The notes: generated by a model not told the origin, from the letters alone. A stretch of 64,000 nucleotides of DNA from MFD04580-c1 sp963702995 (GCA_963702995.1 OY969783.1:1054001-1118000), one strand, 5' to 3'. Positions 1 through 13,028 are shown, counted from the stretch's first letter. Translations and numbers: made by a program.

Positions 1-508
1 AAGAGTCAGTCTTCTTGTCGGCTTCAACGATCGCCGCGGCGAGGGCGGCGTCGGCCGCGATGATGGCACCGTTCCGGGTCTCGAAAACCCACTGCTTGAG
101 CTTGTCAAAATGCTGAAACGTCGCCGCGGCCGCGTCTTTCTCCGCCTCGGGGACGATGTGCGCCGTGACGAGCAACCCCGCATAGGTCGCCTGGTTCTGC
201 GTTCGATCGGCCTGAATGGTGCTGAGGAACTGGCCCGGCTTCTGGCCGGCCGTTCGGCTGAACTCCTCATAGGCGGCGGCTTCCCCGTAGTTGGCCTGGT
301 ACTTCTGCGGCCATAAGCCGTCGAGGATGCGGCCGCCGCAGTAGATCAGGAGCAGGGCCATCAGGCCCAGGCCCAGTTTCGAGGGGTGAACGGCGATCCG
401 GAAAGCGCGAAAGATATGGAGGAACGGAAAGATTTCCTTCCAGTGGATCGCACGGATCACGTGAGGGCCATGCGACGTAGATGGGTGCTTCTGCGCTTCA
501 TCCGCCAT
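1..508 (-). CDS. Partial membrane protein of unknown function
   Basis: Open reading frame that runs off the left edge; 169 codons are visible from an ATG at 508. An AGGAG ribosome site lies about 8 bases upstream, which fixes the start. The first ~40 residues are basic and aromatic (HWKEIFPFLHIFRAFR), followed by one hydrophobic helix at about residues 44-61 (KLGLGLMALLLIYCGG). After the helix comes a polar, Ala-rich region that begins with a Trp/Tyr-rich stretch. The fold suggests an inner-membrane protein whose later helices lie outside the window. I do not recognise the family. It has its own predicted promoter at 636-663 and reads away from yacG. Confidence 0.7.
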   Translation of the reverse strand, partial: MADEAQKHPSTSHGPHVIRAIHWKEIFPFLHIFRAFRIAVHPSKLGLGLMALLLIYCGGRILDGLWPQKYQANYGEAAAYEEFSRTAGQKPGQFLSTIQADRTQNQATYAGLLVTAHIVPEAEKDAAAATFQHFDKLKQWVFETRNGAIIAADAALAAAIVEADKKTDS

Positions 509-855
509 GGGCGGGTTCTCCTGTTCCCTGGCCGGCCGGGGGCGTCTGCGGAGCGTCGGCCCCGAAAGCATGCGAAAACCCGGCCCTTTCCACGCTCGGC
601 GCGGGTAAATGCGACGGCGCGACTGAGCGGGCGGCATTATAGTGCCCGCGATAACCGACTCAAAACATGCGGATTAGCGGCGGTTCAGGTATGGGCGCCT
701 GCGGGCGCCGCGCGAGCCGGGATCGGGGAGGGATCGCACTGCGGCTCGCCACGCGGCACACGAGCGTTTCGATAGAGCGATTCGGCCGCTCCCATGGGGC
801 CCGTGCCCGGCACGCGCACCGCGTTGCCGCCGCCATGAACGTGACACGAGCAGGG
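509..855. other. Intergenic region without a convincing gene
   Basis: 347 bases between the left-edge gene and the end of yacG. Short overlapping reading frames on both strands are Arg/Ala/Pro-rich, as expected from random GC-rich DNA. Apart from the promoter at 636-663 I see nothing assignable. Confidence 0.6.
636..663 (-). promoter_or_regulatory. Sigma-70-type promoter for the left-edge gene
   Basis: On the minus strand a -35 box TTGAGT (658-663) and a perfect -10 box TATAAT (636-641) are separated by 16 bases. They lie about 130 bases upstream of the ATG at 508 and point toward it. The -10 sits inside a small GCGGGC/GCCCGC hairpin. Seen in sequence only; no transcription data. Confidence 0.55.
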
Positions 856-1131
856 CTATCGCCGCCGGCCCGCCGACTCATCGGGCTCGCTTGACCCTTC
901 TGTATTGTCGTCTTCGACGACGGGGATCTGGTACTTCCCGTCCAGCCACCGGCCCAGGTCGATCAGACGGCACCGATCCGAGCAGAACGGGAACGCCCCC
1001 AGCGGCTCCTGAGGCGGAGGCTCGACGACCGGCTTCTTGCAGATGGGGCACTGGAACACGGCATATCCCCGGTACGTAACCGCGGCGTGATGTTGGGTGT
1101 GGTTCACCACACCGGCATCACGATGCGGCAT
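856..1131 (-). CDS. yacG: DNA gyrase inhibitor YacG-like zinc protein
   Basis: Small zinc-ribbon protein of the YacG family (DUF329), whose E. coli member binds GyrB and inhibits gyrase. The diagnostic pattern is present: CPICKKP near residue 28, then FPFCSDRCRLIDLGRWL. This gives the C-x2-C and C-x3-C zinc ligands and the RxIDLGxWL signature. I chose the ATG at 1131 (MPHRDAG) because it follows the fmdB stop by 14 bases; the frame stays open further upstream but there overlaps fmdB. The product is 91 residues with an acidic, Ser-rich tail. It is the last gene of the chaperone block and is probably co-transcribed. Confidence 0.85.
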   Translation of the reverse strand: MPHRDAGVVNHTQHHAAVTYRGYAVFQCPICKKPVVEPPPQEPLGAFPFCSDRCRLIDLGRWLDGKYQIPVVEDDNTEGSSEPDESAGRRR

Positions 1132-1144
1132 GGTGAACCACGCC

Positions 1145-1627
1145 CTACTTTTTGCCTTTACCGCTGCGCGATCCGCCGGAGGAACGCTTCCCTTCGCCGC
1201 CGCTACCGCCACCACCACCGCCGGATGATTCCGACTTGGATGACGGCGCGGGGGCGGACGCCGATTCGCCCTTCGAGGGCGCTTTGGCTTCGGCGGCGGC
1301 GGCCGGCTTCGCGCCGGTTTCCGTGCCGCCTTTGCCGGCCGCGTCACCCCCCGCGGCGGCGCCCGACTCCTTCGATTCCTTCGAGCCGCCGTCCGAGGGG
1401 GCGGAAGCGGCCGAGTCGGCCTTGGCGCTGTCGGTGTAGCTCTTGTCCCGATAATCGGTGATGTAGAAACCGCTCCCTTTGAAGATCAGCCCCGCCCCGC
1501 TGCTGATGAGGCGGCGGACCTTGTTCTTCCCGCACTTGGGGCACTTCTTGACCGGGTCCGACGTGATCGGCTGGAACTTCTCGAAGGCATTCCCGCAGGC
1601 ATCACACTTATATTCGTAAGTCGGCAA
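1145..1627 (-). CDS. FmdB-family zinc ribbon protein
   Basis: The N-terminus PTYEYKCDACGNAFE...CPKCGKNKVRRLIS is the FmdB/CxxC_CXXC_SSSS regulatory zinc ribbon: two CxxC pairs and the usual loop containing a conserved Gly/Phe motif (GSGFYITDY). The start is a TTG at 1627, since GGAGG lies 6 bases upstream and all family members begin at this Pro-Thr-Tyr-Glu. Residues after about 75 form a long Ser/Gly/Ala/Lys-rich disordered tail ending in a basic cluster. The protein is 160 residues, longer than the usual 70-110. The exact function of the family is unknown. It lies between grpE and yacG in one direction, consistent with an operon tied to proteostasis. Confidence 0.8.
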   Translation of the reverse strand: MPTYEYKCDACGNAFEKFQPITSDPVKKCPKCGKNKVRRLISSGAGLIFKGSGFYITDYRDKSYTDSAKADSAASAPSDGGSKESKESGAAAGGDAAGKGGTETGAKPAAAAEAKAPSKGESASAPAPSSKSESSGGGGGGSGGEGKRSSGGSRSGKGKK

Positions 1628-1691
1628 GGCGAACCTCCATTGGCCCAGTCGCGGGCTGAGTCTCATTCGAGCACGACCCCGGGCAGGCCGT

Positions 1692-2288
1692 TCAATTCGT
1701 CTTGCTGACGGCGACCTGCGCCGGCCGCAGCGTCCGCCCCTGCAGGCTGTACCCTTTTTGCAGGAGCTGAACCACCGTCGGCTCTTTGTAGTCCGAAGCC
1801 TGCTGCATCAACGCTTCGTGGCGGGTGGGGTCGAAGGGCGTGCCGGGGGTTGGGGCGATCTCTTCAACGTTCTGCTGCTTCAGGACCGCCAGCCACTGGT
1901 CGTGGACGATCTGCATCCCTTTGACGATCGTCTTGGGGTCCACCTTGGCCGGGTCCACGCCCAGCGCCCGCTCGAAGTTATCGATGACCGGCAGCAGGCT
2001 CTTGATCAGGGACTGGTTCGCATACTGGATGCGCTGGTCGAACTCGCCCTGGAGCCGCTTCTGGGTGTTCTTGAAATCAGCGGTGGCGCGGGCCAGGCGG
2101 TTGAACAGTTCGTCGCGCTCCGTCTGGAGGCGCTGCACGTTCCCCCCATCGGCGGCCGCCGCCGAGCCGGCCTGGCCGGTGAACGTGCCTTCCTCGGGCG
2201 TCTGGGCGGCGTTCGCATCCGGTCCCTCCTCAGAGCCATCGGGCATGGACATGTCGATGTTGTCGTCGTCGATCGGAATGCGGCTCAT
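1692..2288 (-). CDS. grpE: Nucleotide exchange factor GrpE
   Basis: GrpE releases ADP from DnaK, resetting the chaperone. The 198-residue length is typical. The first ~50 residues are acidic and low-complexity. A long helix follows (residues ~50-95, LQTERDELFNRLARATADF and onward), then the dimer and head domain with SLLPVIDNFERAL, MQIVHDQWLAVL and the C-terminal beta part ending VVQLLQKGYSLQGRTLRPAQV, a close match to the family ending GYxLxGRxLRPAxVxV. It sits directly downstream of dnaJ on the same strand. dnaK itself is not in the window. Confidence 0.95.
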   Translation of the reverse strand: MSRIPIDDDNIDMSMPDGSEEGPDANAAQTPEEGTFTGQAGSAAAADGGNVQRLQTERDELFNRLARATADFKNTQKRLQGEFDQRIQYANQSLIKSLLPVIDNFERALGVDPAKVDPKTIVKGMQIVHDQWLAVLKQQNVEEIAPTPGTPFDPTRHEALMQQASDYKEPTVVQLLQKGYSLQGRTLRPAQVAVSKTN

Positions 2289-2392
2289 GGGCGTGTCTCA
2301 CCAGCAAAGTGGCTGTATGTCAGCGTCGGGCAGCGCCGGACCCTCCGTCCGGGGCCGCCCGACGCAATCGGAGGCGCCGCCAGCGGCGCGCC

Positions 2393-3538
2393 TTATTCCT
2401 CTCCCTTGAACACGTCTTTCAACTTGTCGAGGAACCCCTTGCGCTGGGGCATATGGGTCGCGTCCTCGGTCGCGGCGAAATCCCGCAGAAGCTGTTTCTG
2501 TTTTTCGTTCAGCCGCCGCGGGATCTCGATCAAAATCTGGACCAGCTCGTCCCCGTTCCGAAAGGTCCGCAGGTCGGGCAGCCCCTTTCCCCGGAGCTTA
2601 AAGACCTCGCCGTGCTGCGTGCCGGCCGGCACCTCGAGCGGTTCGGTCCCCTTGAGCGTCGGCACCTCGATCTTCGAGCCCAGGGCCGCCTGGGAGAACG
2701 AGATCGGCACCTGGCACACCAGGTCATTGTTGTGGCGCGTGAAGATCGGGTGGGGCTTCACGCTGATGTAGCAATGCAGGTCGCCGGACTGGCCGCCCGT
2801 TTCGCCCGGCTCCCCTTCGCCGGCGATGCGGACGGCCTGGCCTTCGTGGACGCCGGCGGGGATCTTCACGGTCACGACGCGCTGCTTGGTCTGGCGTCCC
2901 GTGCCGCCGCACCCGGGGCAATGATCGCGCACCACGGTGCCGCGGCCGCGGCAGTTCGGGCAGGCGGTCACCATGCGGAACATCCCGCCAAACCCCTGCT
3001 GCGCGACCCGACCCTGCCCGCCGCATTGCACGCAAACCACCGGCGACGACCCGGGCCGCGCGCCGCTCCCTTTGCAGACGTCGCAATTGTCCTGCTTTTC
3101 GAACTCGATCGTCTTTTCCGACCCGGCGGCGACTTCCGCGAGGGTCAGCTCGACCTGCGTTTCCAGGTCAAACCCGCGCTGCCCGGCGCGGGATCGGGTG
3201 CCACCGCGGCCGCCTCTCCCGGCGGCGCCAAACATTTCGTCCAGGCCGAACATCGAGAAGATGTCGCCGATGTCCATGTGCTGGAAATCGTGCTGGCCGC
3301 TGACTCCGGAATGGCCGAACTGATCGTACCGGCGCCGCTTTGCATCGTCGGAGAGGACCTCGTATGCCTCGGCGCACTCCTTGAACATCGCCTCGGCCTC
3401 GGCCTTTTTCTCCTGATTTCGATCCGGGTGATACTTCATCGCCAGGCGGCGATAGGAGCGCTTGATCTCCTCGCCGTCGGCGGTTCGGGAGACGCCAAGG
3501 ATCTCGTAGTAATCTCTTTTGGTGCTAGCCACGCTCAT
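2393..3538 (-). CDS. dnaJ: Chaperone protein DnaJ
   Basis: Full-length type I J-protein of 381 residues, co-chaperone that stimulates DnaK ATPase and delivers substrate. J-domain at residues 8-73 with YHPDRN containing the essential HPD. A Gly-rich segment (GAAGRGGRGG) follows. The zinc-binding domain has all four CxxCxGxG repeats: CDVCKGSG, CVQCGGQG, CPNCRGRG, CPGCGGTG. The C-terminal substrate-binding domains are intact. A GTG two codons inside the ATG has a better-spaced TAGGA site and could be the real start. Between groEL1 and grpE in the same orientation. Confidence 0.96.
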   Translation of the reverse strand: MSVASTKRDYYEILGVSRTADGEEIKRSYRRLAMKYHPDRNQEKKAEAEAMFKECAEAYEVLSDDAKRRRYDQFGHSGVSGQHDFQHMDIGDIFSMFGLDEMFGAAGRGGRGGTRSRAGQRGFDLETQVELTLAEVAAGSEKTIEFEKQDNCDVCKGSGARPGSSPVVCVQCGGQGRVAQQGFGGMFRMVTACPNCRGRGTVVRDHCPGCGGTGRQTKQRVVTVKIPAGVHEGQAVRIAGEGEPGETGGQSGDLHCYISVKPHPIFTRHNNDLVCQVPISFSQAALGSKIEVPTLKGTEPLEVPAGTQHGEVFKLRGKGLPDLRTFRNGDELVQILIEIPRRLNEKQKQLLRDFAATEDATHMPQRKGFLDKLKDVFKGEE

Positions 3539-3653
3539 CCTACGTTGCGGCGGGGGTTAAAGTTGCCCGCGGATCATACGCGCTGCCCGCCGGTCGTTCA
3601 GCCGCGCCGCACCCCTCATCTTTCTTCGGGTGGTTTGACGCCCGCTTTCGATG

Positions 3654-3701
3654 AAAACCGAGAAGACACGAAGGTTTAACGACAGTCTTCGTGTCTTCTC
3701 G
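3654..3701 (-). terminator. Hairpin terminator after groEL1
   Basis: A perfect 15-bp inverted repeat (3659-3673 and 3687-3701, arms beginning CGAGAAGACACG) encloses a 13-base loop. On the minus strand it is followed by GGTTTTC. It starts 37 bases beyond the groEL1 stop, so it is most likely a factor-independent terminator or an mRNA-end stabiliser ahead of dnaJ. It belongs to the purine/pyrimidine-biased hairpins seen at other gene ends in this window. Confidence 0.65.
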
Positions 3702-3737
3702 CGTGTGCGGCGCGGTGATAGCTCCCCGGCGGCTGCC

Positions 3738-5357
<1,620 letters not shown>

Positions 5358-5466
5358 GTTTTGCTCCAAAGTTGTCAGTGGTCAGTTGCCGTCCGCCGGA
5401 CAGGGCCCGGCGTCAGCGTTGCCTCAATCCGGCAACCGACAACCGGCCACCGGCCACTTTCCCCGT

Positions 5467-5760
5467 TCACTCAAGCACGCCCAGGATGTCCGATTCCCGA
5501 AGGATCACGAACTTCTCGCCGTCAACCTCGACGTCGGTGCCGGAGTACTTGCCGTAATAGACTTCGTCGCCGGACTTCAGCGCGATCGACATCGCTTTTC
5601 CCTTGTCGTCCAGCTTGCCGGGGCCGACAGAGATGACCTTGCCGCGGGTGGGCTTTTCTTTGGCCGCGTCCGGGAGCAGGATCCCGCTGGCGGTCTTGGT
5701 CTCGGCTTCCGACTGCTTCACAATCACCCGGTCCGCAAGGGGTCGAAGTTTGATTGCCAT
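5467..5760 (-). CDS. groES: Co-chaperonin GroES
   Basis: 97-residue lid subunit for GroEL, the standard length. The sequence starts MAIKLRPLADRVIVKQ, contains the mobile-loop segment ETKTASGILLPDAAKEKP with the GIL contact motif, and ends FVILRESDILGVLE. Start at 5760 because it begins the conserved beta strand; an upstream in-frame extension lacks family similarity. Placed between the two groEL genes, so it could serve either subunit. Confidence 0.96.
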   Translation of the reverse strand: MAIKLRPLADRVIVKQSEAETKTASGILLPDAAKEKPTRGKVISVGPGKLDDKGKAMSIALKSGDEVYYGKYSGTDVEVDGEKFVILRESDILGVLE

Positions 5761-5908
5761 GATGTCGTTTTCCTCACTGATTGGGCGAGCGTTCATGCCC
5801 GCCATGACTTTGATTGATTGTTGATCGGCACCGCGGGCCTTCCGCCGCCCGCGCGCCTTCCCATGAGGCGTCAGCCGGGCTCTGTTGCCCGGCGACGCGG
5901 CGATTTGA

Positions 5909-7586
<1,678 letters not shown>

Positions 7587-8047
7587 GCGATGGCTCCTTT
7601 CAAGGTCGAATCAACCGGCCCGAGTGTCTCGAGCCATGGGAACATGTCGTTGTCAATCACCGGCCCGTGCCAGATCGTCGCCGTGCCGACTGAAAGGCGG
7701 CTCCCCCGCAGGACCCCCGAAGGGACCGAGAGCCACCGCAGCCAACCAAGGCGACGATCACCCCATAACAAAGGTAGTGCCGCACTCGGCCGCGGTCAGA
7801 TCATCTGGTAAGACACGTCGGCGAAATAACTTATGTCGATGCCGCACATTCTTGCCGGGGCGGGCGACTTGAGCGAAAACTGTCAGGGTGGCAGGAACGC
7901 GGGGAAGCGTGGAAAAGCGGTTGCCAATGTGGCAGGAGCGATCTCTTCGACCCACCAACGGCCAAGCCTCGACACGCGCGAAGCATGTCGAGGCTTGAGA
8001 GAGTCAGGATCGGCGGATGTCGGCCTCCGCGATTTGGCGGCGGCCGA
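7587..8047. other. Intergenic region upstream of groEL2 with a hairpin
   Basis: 461 bases with no supported gene. It should hold the groEL2 promoter, but I see no CIRCE (TTAGCACTC-N9-GAGTGCTAA) operator and no strong -35/-10 pair. An 11-bp perfect inverted repeat (AAGCCTCGACA at 7964-7974, its complement at 7986-7996, 11-base loop) follows the DUF892 gene end and may terminate it, although no T-run follows. Confidence 0.5.
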
Positions 8048-8542
8048 TCAGGCTTCGGTCTCGGCTTCGACGTTCACCTGCTCGGCGAGCTTGGTGAGCT
8101 TCTTGTCGGTCGCGATCTCTTCATCCAACGTCTGCTGCAGGAGCTTGGCGATGCCCTTCTCACCCAGCAGATTCGCCCAGGTGCGGACGGTGCCGTAGCT
8201 GGCGATCTCGTAGTGCTCGGCCTTTTGTGCGGCGGCGATCAAAGCGGCGTCCATCGCCTCCTCGCTCATGTCTTCGTCCATCATCTCCTTGCCTTCGGCG
8301 ACGATCCCTTCCATCGCGAGGCACTTTTTGGAGCGAGCCTTTTCCCCGAGCTGCTCGAACACGTCGTTCAGCCGCTCGATCTGGCCCTGCGTTTCCTTCA
8401 GGTGCGTCTCGAACGCGGCCTTCAACTGCGGGTTCATCGCCTTCTTCGCCAGCTTCGGGAGCGCCTTCGTCAGCAGCCCCTCGGCGTAAAGAATGTCGCG
8501 AAGCTCATCGACGAGCAGTTCTTTCAGATTAGCGATTTCCAT
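8048..8542 (-). CDS. YciE/YciF-type ferritin-like DUF892 protein
   Basis: 164-residue all-helical protein of the DUF892 (YciF) ferritin-like family, associated with stress in enterobacteria; biochemical function not settled. Family signatures are visible: LKELLVDELRDILYAEGLLTKALPKLA at the N-terminus (helix 1 with the metal-ligand Glu/Asp pattern), LKETQGQIERLNDVFEQLG, and QKAEHYEIASYGTVRTWANLLG with the ExxHxxxxxY-like ligand helix. Start at 8542 (MEIANLKE) with GGAG 8 bases upstream. It stands alone, transcribed away from the mutarotase gene. Confidence 0.88.
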   Translation of the reverse strand: MEIANLKELLVDELRDILYAEGLLTKALPKLAKKAMNPQLKAAFETHLKETQGQIERLNDVFEQLGEKARSKKCLAMEGIVAEGKEMMDEDMSEEAMDAALIAAAQKAEHYEIASYGTVRTWANLLGEKGIAKLLQQTLDEEIATDKKLTKLAEQVNVEAETEA

Positions 8543-8760
8543 TGCGGTTCTCCTTGCGGATCGGGCGTGTGCGTCATCCGGACCGACCTTCGGCCCGACT
8601 CCCGGCATTTGCAAGAATTGTGCCGAAGGGGCTTATCGCTGTGGCGGAGGCGTCCGGAGCCTTACCATCAGGCGAGATCCGTGGCAGGCTCGGCCGCCCG
8701 ATCGGCCGCGGCGCGCCTGCACGGGTTGGAGCTTGAACGCGGGGCAGATACAAATCGAGC

Positions 8761-9737
8761 ATGACCAGCACCAGCGCGCAGAGCGGGATGGACGATGCGA
8801 ATCCGGCGGCCGACGTCTTGCAAGCTCGGTTCGGGATCCCCGGCCTCGTCAGCATTGGCCCCGGCAACGGTGGGATGACGCGGCTCGATGTCACGACGCG
8901 ACACGCGTCGGCTCAGCTCTACCTTCACGGCGCTCACGTCAGCCACTACCAACCGGCCGGCGCGCCTCCGATACTGTTCATGAGTCAGTTGAGCCAGTTC
9001 GTAGACGGCAAGGCGATTCGCGGCGGAGTGCCCGTGATCTTCCCCTGGTTCGGGCCAAGCCGGGCGATGCCGCAGCCCCGGCGCACGGCGTGGCGCGCAC
9101 GACAACGTGGCGACTCCAAGCCGTGCGGCCGCTGGACAACGGCGGAGCACAAGTCGAGCTCGGCCTCGCATCCGACCTTCTCCCGCCCGCCCTGTCACGC
9201 TGGTGGCCGAGCCCATTCGAGCTGACCTACCTCGTCACCGTCGGCCCCTCGCTCGACCTCGCTCTCACGGCGAAGAATACGGGCGACGCGCCATTCACGT
9301 TCGATGAAGCGCTGCACACGTATCTCAGCGTGGGGGACGTGCGAGCGATCCAGATCGACGGACTGGCCGGCAAGGAATACCTCGACAAGACCGATGGCCA
9401 GCGCCGCAAAACCCAGCCATCCGCGCCGATCGTGATCGAGGGCGAGACGGATCGCCTCTACGTCAACACGACTGACACCGTGACCGTCTCGGCGGCCGGC
9501 CCCGGAGGCGCTCCAGGGACAGTCGTGGTCGCAAAGGAAGGGTCGGCCTCCACGGTCGTCTGGAACCCTTGGGTCGCCAAATCAAAGGCCTTCACCGACT
9601 TCGGCGACGACGAGTGGCCCGGCATGGTCTGCATCGAGACGGTCAACGCCGCTGACAATTCCATCACGTTGGCGCCCGGCGCGGCGCACACGATGAAAGC
9701 GTCGATCCGGTCGGGAGGCGAGCGCGGCGCGATATAG
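8761..9737 (+). CDS. D-hexose-6-phosphate mutarotase-like protein (frameshifted)
   Basis: Aldose-1-epimerase superfamily, YeaD-like subgroup, which interconverts anomers of glucose-6-phosphate. The first part (from ATG 8761) has LYLHGAHVSHYQPAGAPPILF and GGVPVIFPWFGP. After a one-base deletion near 9056 the reading resumes as KPGDAAAPAHGVARTTTWRL, where APAHGFARxxxW is the family's catalytic-His region. LHTYLSVGDVRAIQIDGLAG and WNPWVAKSKAFTDFGDDEWPGMVCIE complete the C-terminus. With one base restored the product is about 325 residues. The break is likely an assembly indel. Confidence 0.85.
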
Positions 9738-9739
9738 CA

Positions 9740-10562
9740 TTAGTAGATCGGGAACAGGCGAATACTTCGGAGGTGGATGGCCGAGCTCTCCGTTAACTTC
9801 GAATCCGAATGCAGGCTGAGCCTCACCTCGTGATCGGGCAACGTGATCAGGCCGACGTCGATCATCTCAAATGCCGTCGGACGCCCGGTCGGGGCTAAGT
9901 TGATCGCCACGTTTTCGGTCGCATCCCCATCCCGAAGGGTCAGGACATACTTGGTTAGTTCAGGTTTGGGGTCCACGGCCTCTTTCGGCCGCGCCGGCCT
10001 GCCCCCGCCCGCGTAAATCAGCGACACCGTGTAGCGGCCGGCGCGGGGCGGTGACGCGCCATTCGGCCACGTCGGGGGAGTCAAGCATCCGACTGATAAA
10101 CGGCGCAGTGGACCGCCGGCTGGGCGTCTTATCGGGCGCGGCGGCCGGGTTTTTTACCTCCGGCTGGCGGGCGTTCACCCTCCCCGGCTTCAGCCATTCC
10201 CCGCGGCGCAGCTCCTTCGAATGAGAATCCATCAGGACGATATGCGGGCCCACTAACAGCGCCTCCGATGCGGCCAGCATGATCGACCCATCGTCGATCG
10301 GCGGGGCGGCCGGCTCGGTGGTCGGCTGCGTGTCGGCGACTAAGCGAAGCTCCGTCGGCTCGTCGGCCGGCTCGGTCGTCGGCGGCGTCGTAGTCGTCGA
10401 ACTGCCAGGGGCAGAGGCGAAGGCATCGCCCGAAGAGAGCCGCATCATGCCCGCGCCGATGATCACGCCAAAGCAGATCACCAGGGCGGTCAGAGTCAGC
10501 AACGTCAGGACTATCGCTCTCAACAGGGTGCTCCGCGCGACGCTGGGCGCTCTCATACGCAA
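9740..10562 (-). CDS. Membrane-anchored protein of unknown function (frameshifted)
   Basis: Starts at 10562 with a basic N-terminus and one transmembrane helix (ATVLT-type run LLRAIVLTLLTLTALVICFG, about residues 13-40). A Ser/Thr/Pro-rich linker follows (residues ~55-90), then a C-terminal beta-sandwich-like segment read in a second frame (RYTVSLIYAGGG ... HLRSIRLFPIY). The second segment resembles the carbohydrate-binding-like domain attached to many planctomycete secreted proteins, but I cannot name it. The shift lies near 10047, within a GCCCCGC run, and corresponds to one extra base. The gene is downstream of pheT on the same strand. Confidence 0.6.
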
Positions 10563-10621
10563 ACGTCATTCTACCCGCTCAGTCGTACTGCGCGATGTCC
10601 CGATTGTTCATACTCGATCCC

Positions 10622-12639
10622 TCATCCGCGCAGCGTCGCGCCGAGTTCCGCCGTCGCCGATTCGACCACTTTGTTGACCGAGGCTTCGACCTGCTCGCTC
10701 GTGAGCGTCTCGGTCCCTGACCTGAAAATGAGGGTGACGGTGACGCTTTTTGAGCCCTTCTCCAGCGGTTTGCCTCGGTACGTCGTCACATACTCCAAGC
10801 CTTCCATCCACTGGGGCGCCGCCTGTTGGATAACCGCCTCCAGCGCCTCATAACGAACCTTTTCCGCGAGAACCAGCGAGAGGTCGCGCCGTACCGCGGG
10901 GAATTTCGGCAGCGGCCGCAGCTTCGGGATCTCCACCGCGCCGGCGAGTAAAGCGGCCAACTCCAGCTCCGCGCCGACCGGCCGCGATCGGAGCGAAAGC
11001 TTTTCCGCTATCGACCGATCGATCTTCCCGAGCCGCCCCACCGGCTGACCGCCCCAGAGGACCGCCCCGCAGGCGCCGGGGGCGAAGCCGGCGCAGGGTT
11101 GGGCGCGACGGTCACTGCCCGGCCCGGGGCGAGTCGGCCGAGCAACGCCTCGACGACGCCCCGCAGCGAGCGGACGTCTTCGCCGCCGACCATCGCCACG
11201 CGTCGCCGTTCCTCAATGCGGCCGCCGGGCGCGTTCCAAAATGTCGAGCCGATCTCAAACAGCCGCGGCCCCGCGGTCCCCTGATTCTCGTTGAATCGCA
11301 CCGACTCCAGCAGCCCCGGCAGCAGGCTGGGCCGGAGCGACGCATCCTTATTCCGGACCATGGGGTCAACCCGGGCCAGCGGCGTCGTCGGATCGGCTTC
11401 GTCCGGCACGAAATCACGAGCCAGGGTGTCGCTGACCCAGCCGAATGTGACCGATTCAAAGTAACCGCCCGCGATCAGGGTCGCGCGAACCTGCTCGATC
11501 ATCGCCGCCGACGGGTCCGCGGGCGTGAGGCGGATCGCCACTTCGTCCCGGACCGGGATCTTTTCATACCCGACGATGCGAGCAACTTCTTCGACAAGGT
11601 CGATCTCGAGATTCAGGTCGAGCCGGTCGCTGGGGACGCTGACCATCACACAGTCGCCTTCAAGCGTCGGCCGCAACCGCAGACGAGCGAGGGCGGCGAC
11701 GATCTGATCGGCCGAGAGCTCAATGCCCAGCACCTGGCAGACGCGTGTCACGCGGAGCGATAGCGTCTTCGGCTGGTAGCCGGATGCCCCGGCCGCGACA
11801 TCGCCGGCGAGAAGTTGGCCGCCGGCGGTCAGAAGAAGCAGCTCGGCCGCACGCCGGCTGGCGCGCTCGGGGAGCGTGGGGTCGATCCCCCGTTCGAAGC
11901 GGTAACTGCTGTCGCTGCGCATCGCCAGCGCCCGGGCGGTTCGGCGGATCGACAGCGGGTCGAATCGAGCCGATTCGAGGAGGACATTCACAGTCTGAGC
12001 GGTCACCTCGCTGTCACGTCCGCCCATGACGCCGGCGAGCGCGACCGGCCGGCGGGCATCGCAGATAGCGAGCATGTCCGCCGACAGGTCGCGTTCGCGG
12101 CCGTCAAGGGTCACCAGCTTCTCGCCCTTCGCCGCGCGGCGCACGACGATCTGGCGCCCTTCCAGCCGATCAAAGTCGAACGCGTGCAGCGGCTGGCCCA
12201 TCTCGAACATGACGTAGTTTGTCACGTCCACCACATTATTAATGGCCCGCAGCCCGATCGCCTCGAGCCGGCGGACCAGCCACGCCGGGCTCGGCCCGAC
12301 GCGCACGCCCTGGAGCACCCTTGCCGTGTAGTGAGGGCAGAGGTCTGGCGCATCGACCCGAACCGAGCAGATCGAGTGGGCTGGTGTTGTTGTCTCAGCG
12401 ATTGACGGCCGCGGCTCGACGCACGGCCGATCAAGCACGGCCGCCAGCTCACGCGCCACGCCGAGGTGCGACAAGCAATCGGTCCGGTTGCTGGTCACCT
12501 CCACATCAATGACCGTGTCCTGCCCGACCTGCTCGATCACCTCGACCGGCAACCCCCCGTGGGTCAGGGCGTCGGCGGCGGCCGGGGCGTCCGGCACCTG
12601 CGGAAGGAAATCGCGGAGCCATTCGAGACTGATTTTCAT
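10622..12639 (-). CDS. pheT: Phenylalanine-tRNA ligase beta subunit, short form (frameshifted)
   Basis: PheRS beta subunit, ~672 residues after correcting one missing base near 11090. The protein begins MKISLEWLRDFLPQVPD and continues with VTSNRTDCLSHLGVARELAA, the B3/B4 editing domain, the B5 domain, a catalytic-like core (NKDASLRPSLLPGLLESVRFN) and the C-terminal anticodon-binding FDX-ACB domain (FPAVRRDLSLVLAE ... VTVTLIFRSGTETLTSEQVE). The EMAP-type tRNA-binding domain that normally interrupts residues ~40-150 is absent, as in some other short PheT proteins. pheS is not in the window. As PheT is essential, the frame break is probably a sequence error. Confidence 0.92.
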
Positions 12640-12914
12640 AGTCAGGATAGAGCAGGAGTTACCGTGCGCCGGCCTGCCGCCCCGAGGGTTGCAATGCGTG
12701 CGGACGCGCGACGCGTGAGGCTACGCGTGACGCGTGATCTTCGCAACTTCGCACCGCTCCGTCAGCACAAGAGGGTGCCCCGCCCTGAGACTCACCCGCT
12801 CAACCCGAGGCGGATGGAAGGCACCGGATGAGTTCGCTGTTGACGGGCCGTCCATAGCTTCCGGGAGCTTGGAATGCCCATGCGGCAACCCCAGCGGTAA
12901 GGTCGGGCAAGAAC

Positions 12915-12944
12915 TTGACGACAACGCCCGCCACGGGTTATACT
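12915..12944 (+). promoter_or_regulatory. Strong sigma-70-type promoter for the DksA-like gene
   Basis: TTGACG (12915-12920) and TATACT (12939-12944) with an 18-base spacer, on the plus strand about 85 bases before the start at 13029. The match to the housekeeping consensus is good (5/6 and 5/6). The remainder of the 389-base divergent region with pheT (12640-13028) shows no gene. Confidence 0.6.
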
Positions 12945-13028
12945 TGCGAATCTTTTCTGGTCCGGCGGCTCCCCAGGCGGACGGGGACTTCCGGGCGCTT
13001 CCGGGTTGGAAAGGAGCGCGGGGTTCAG

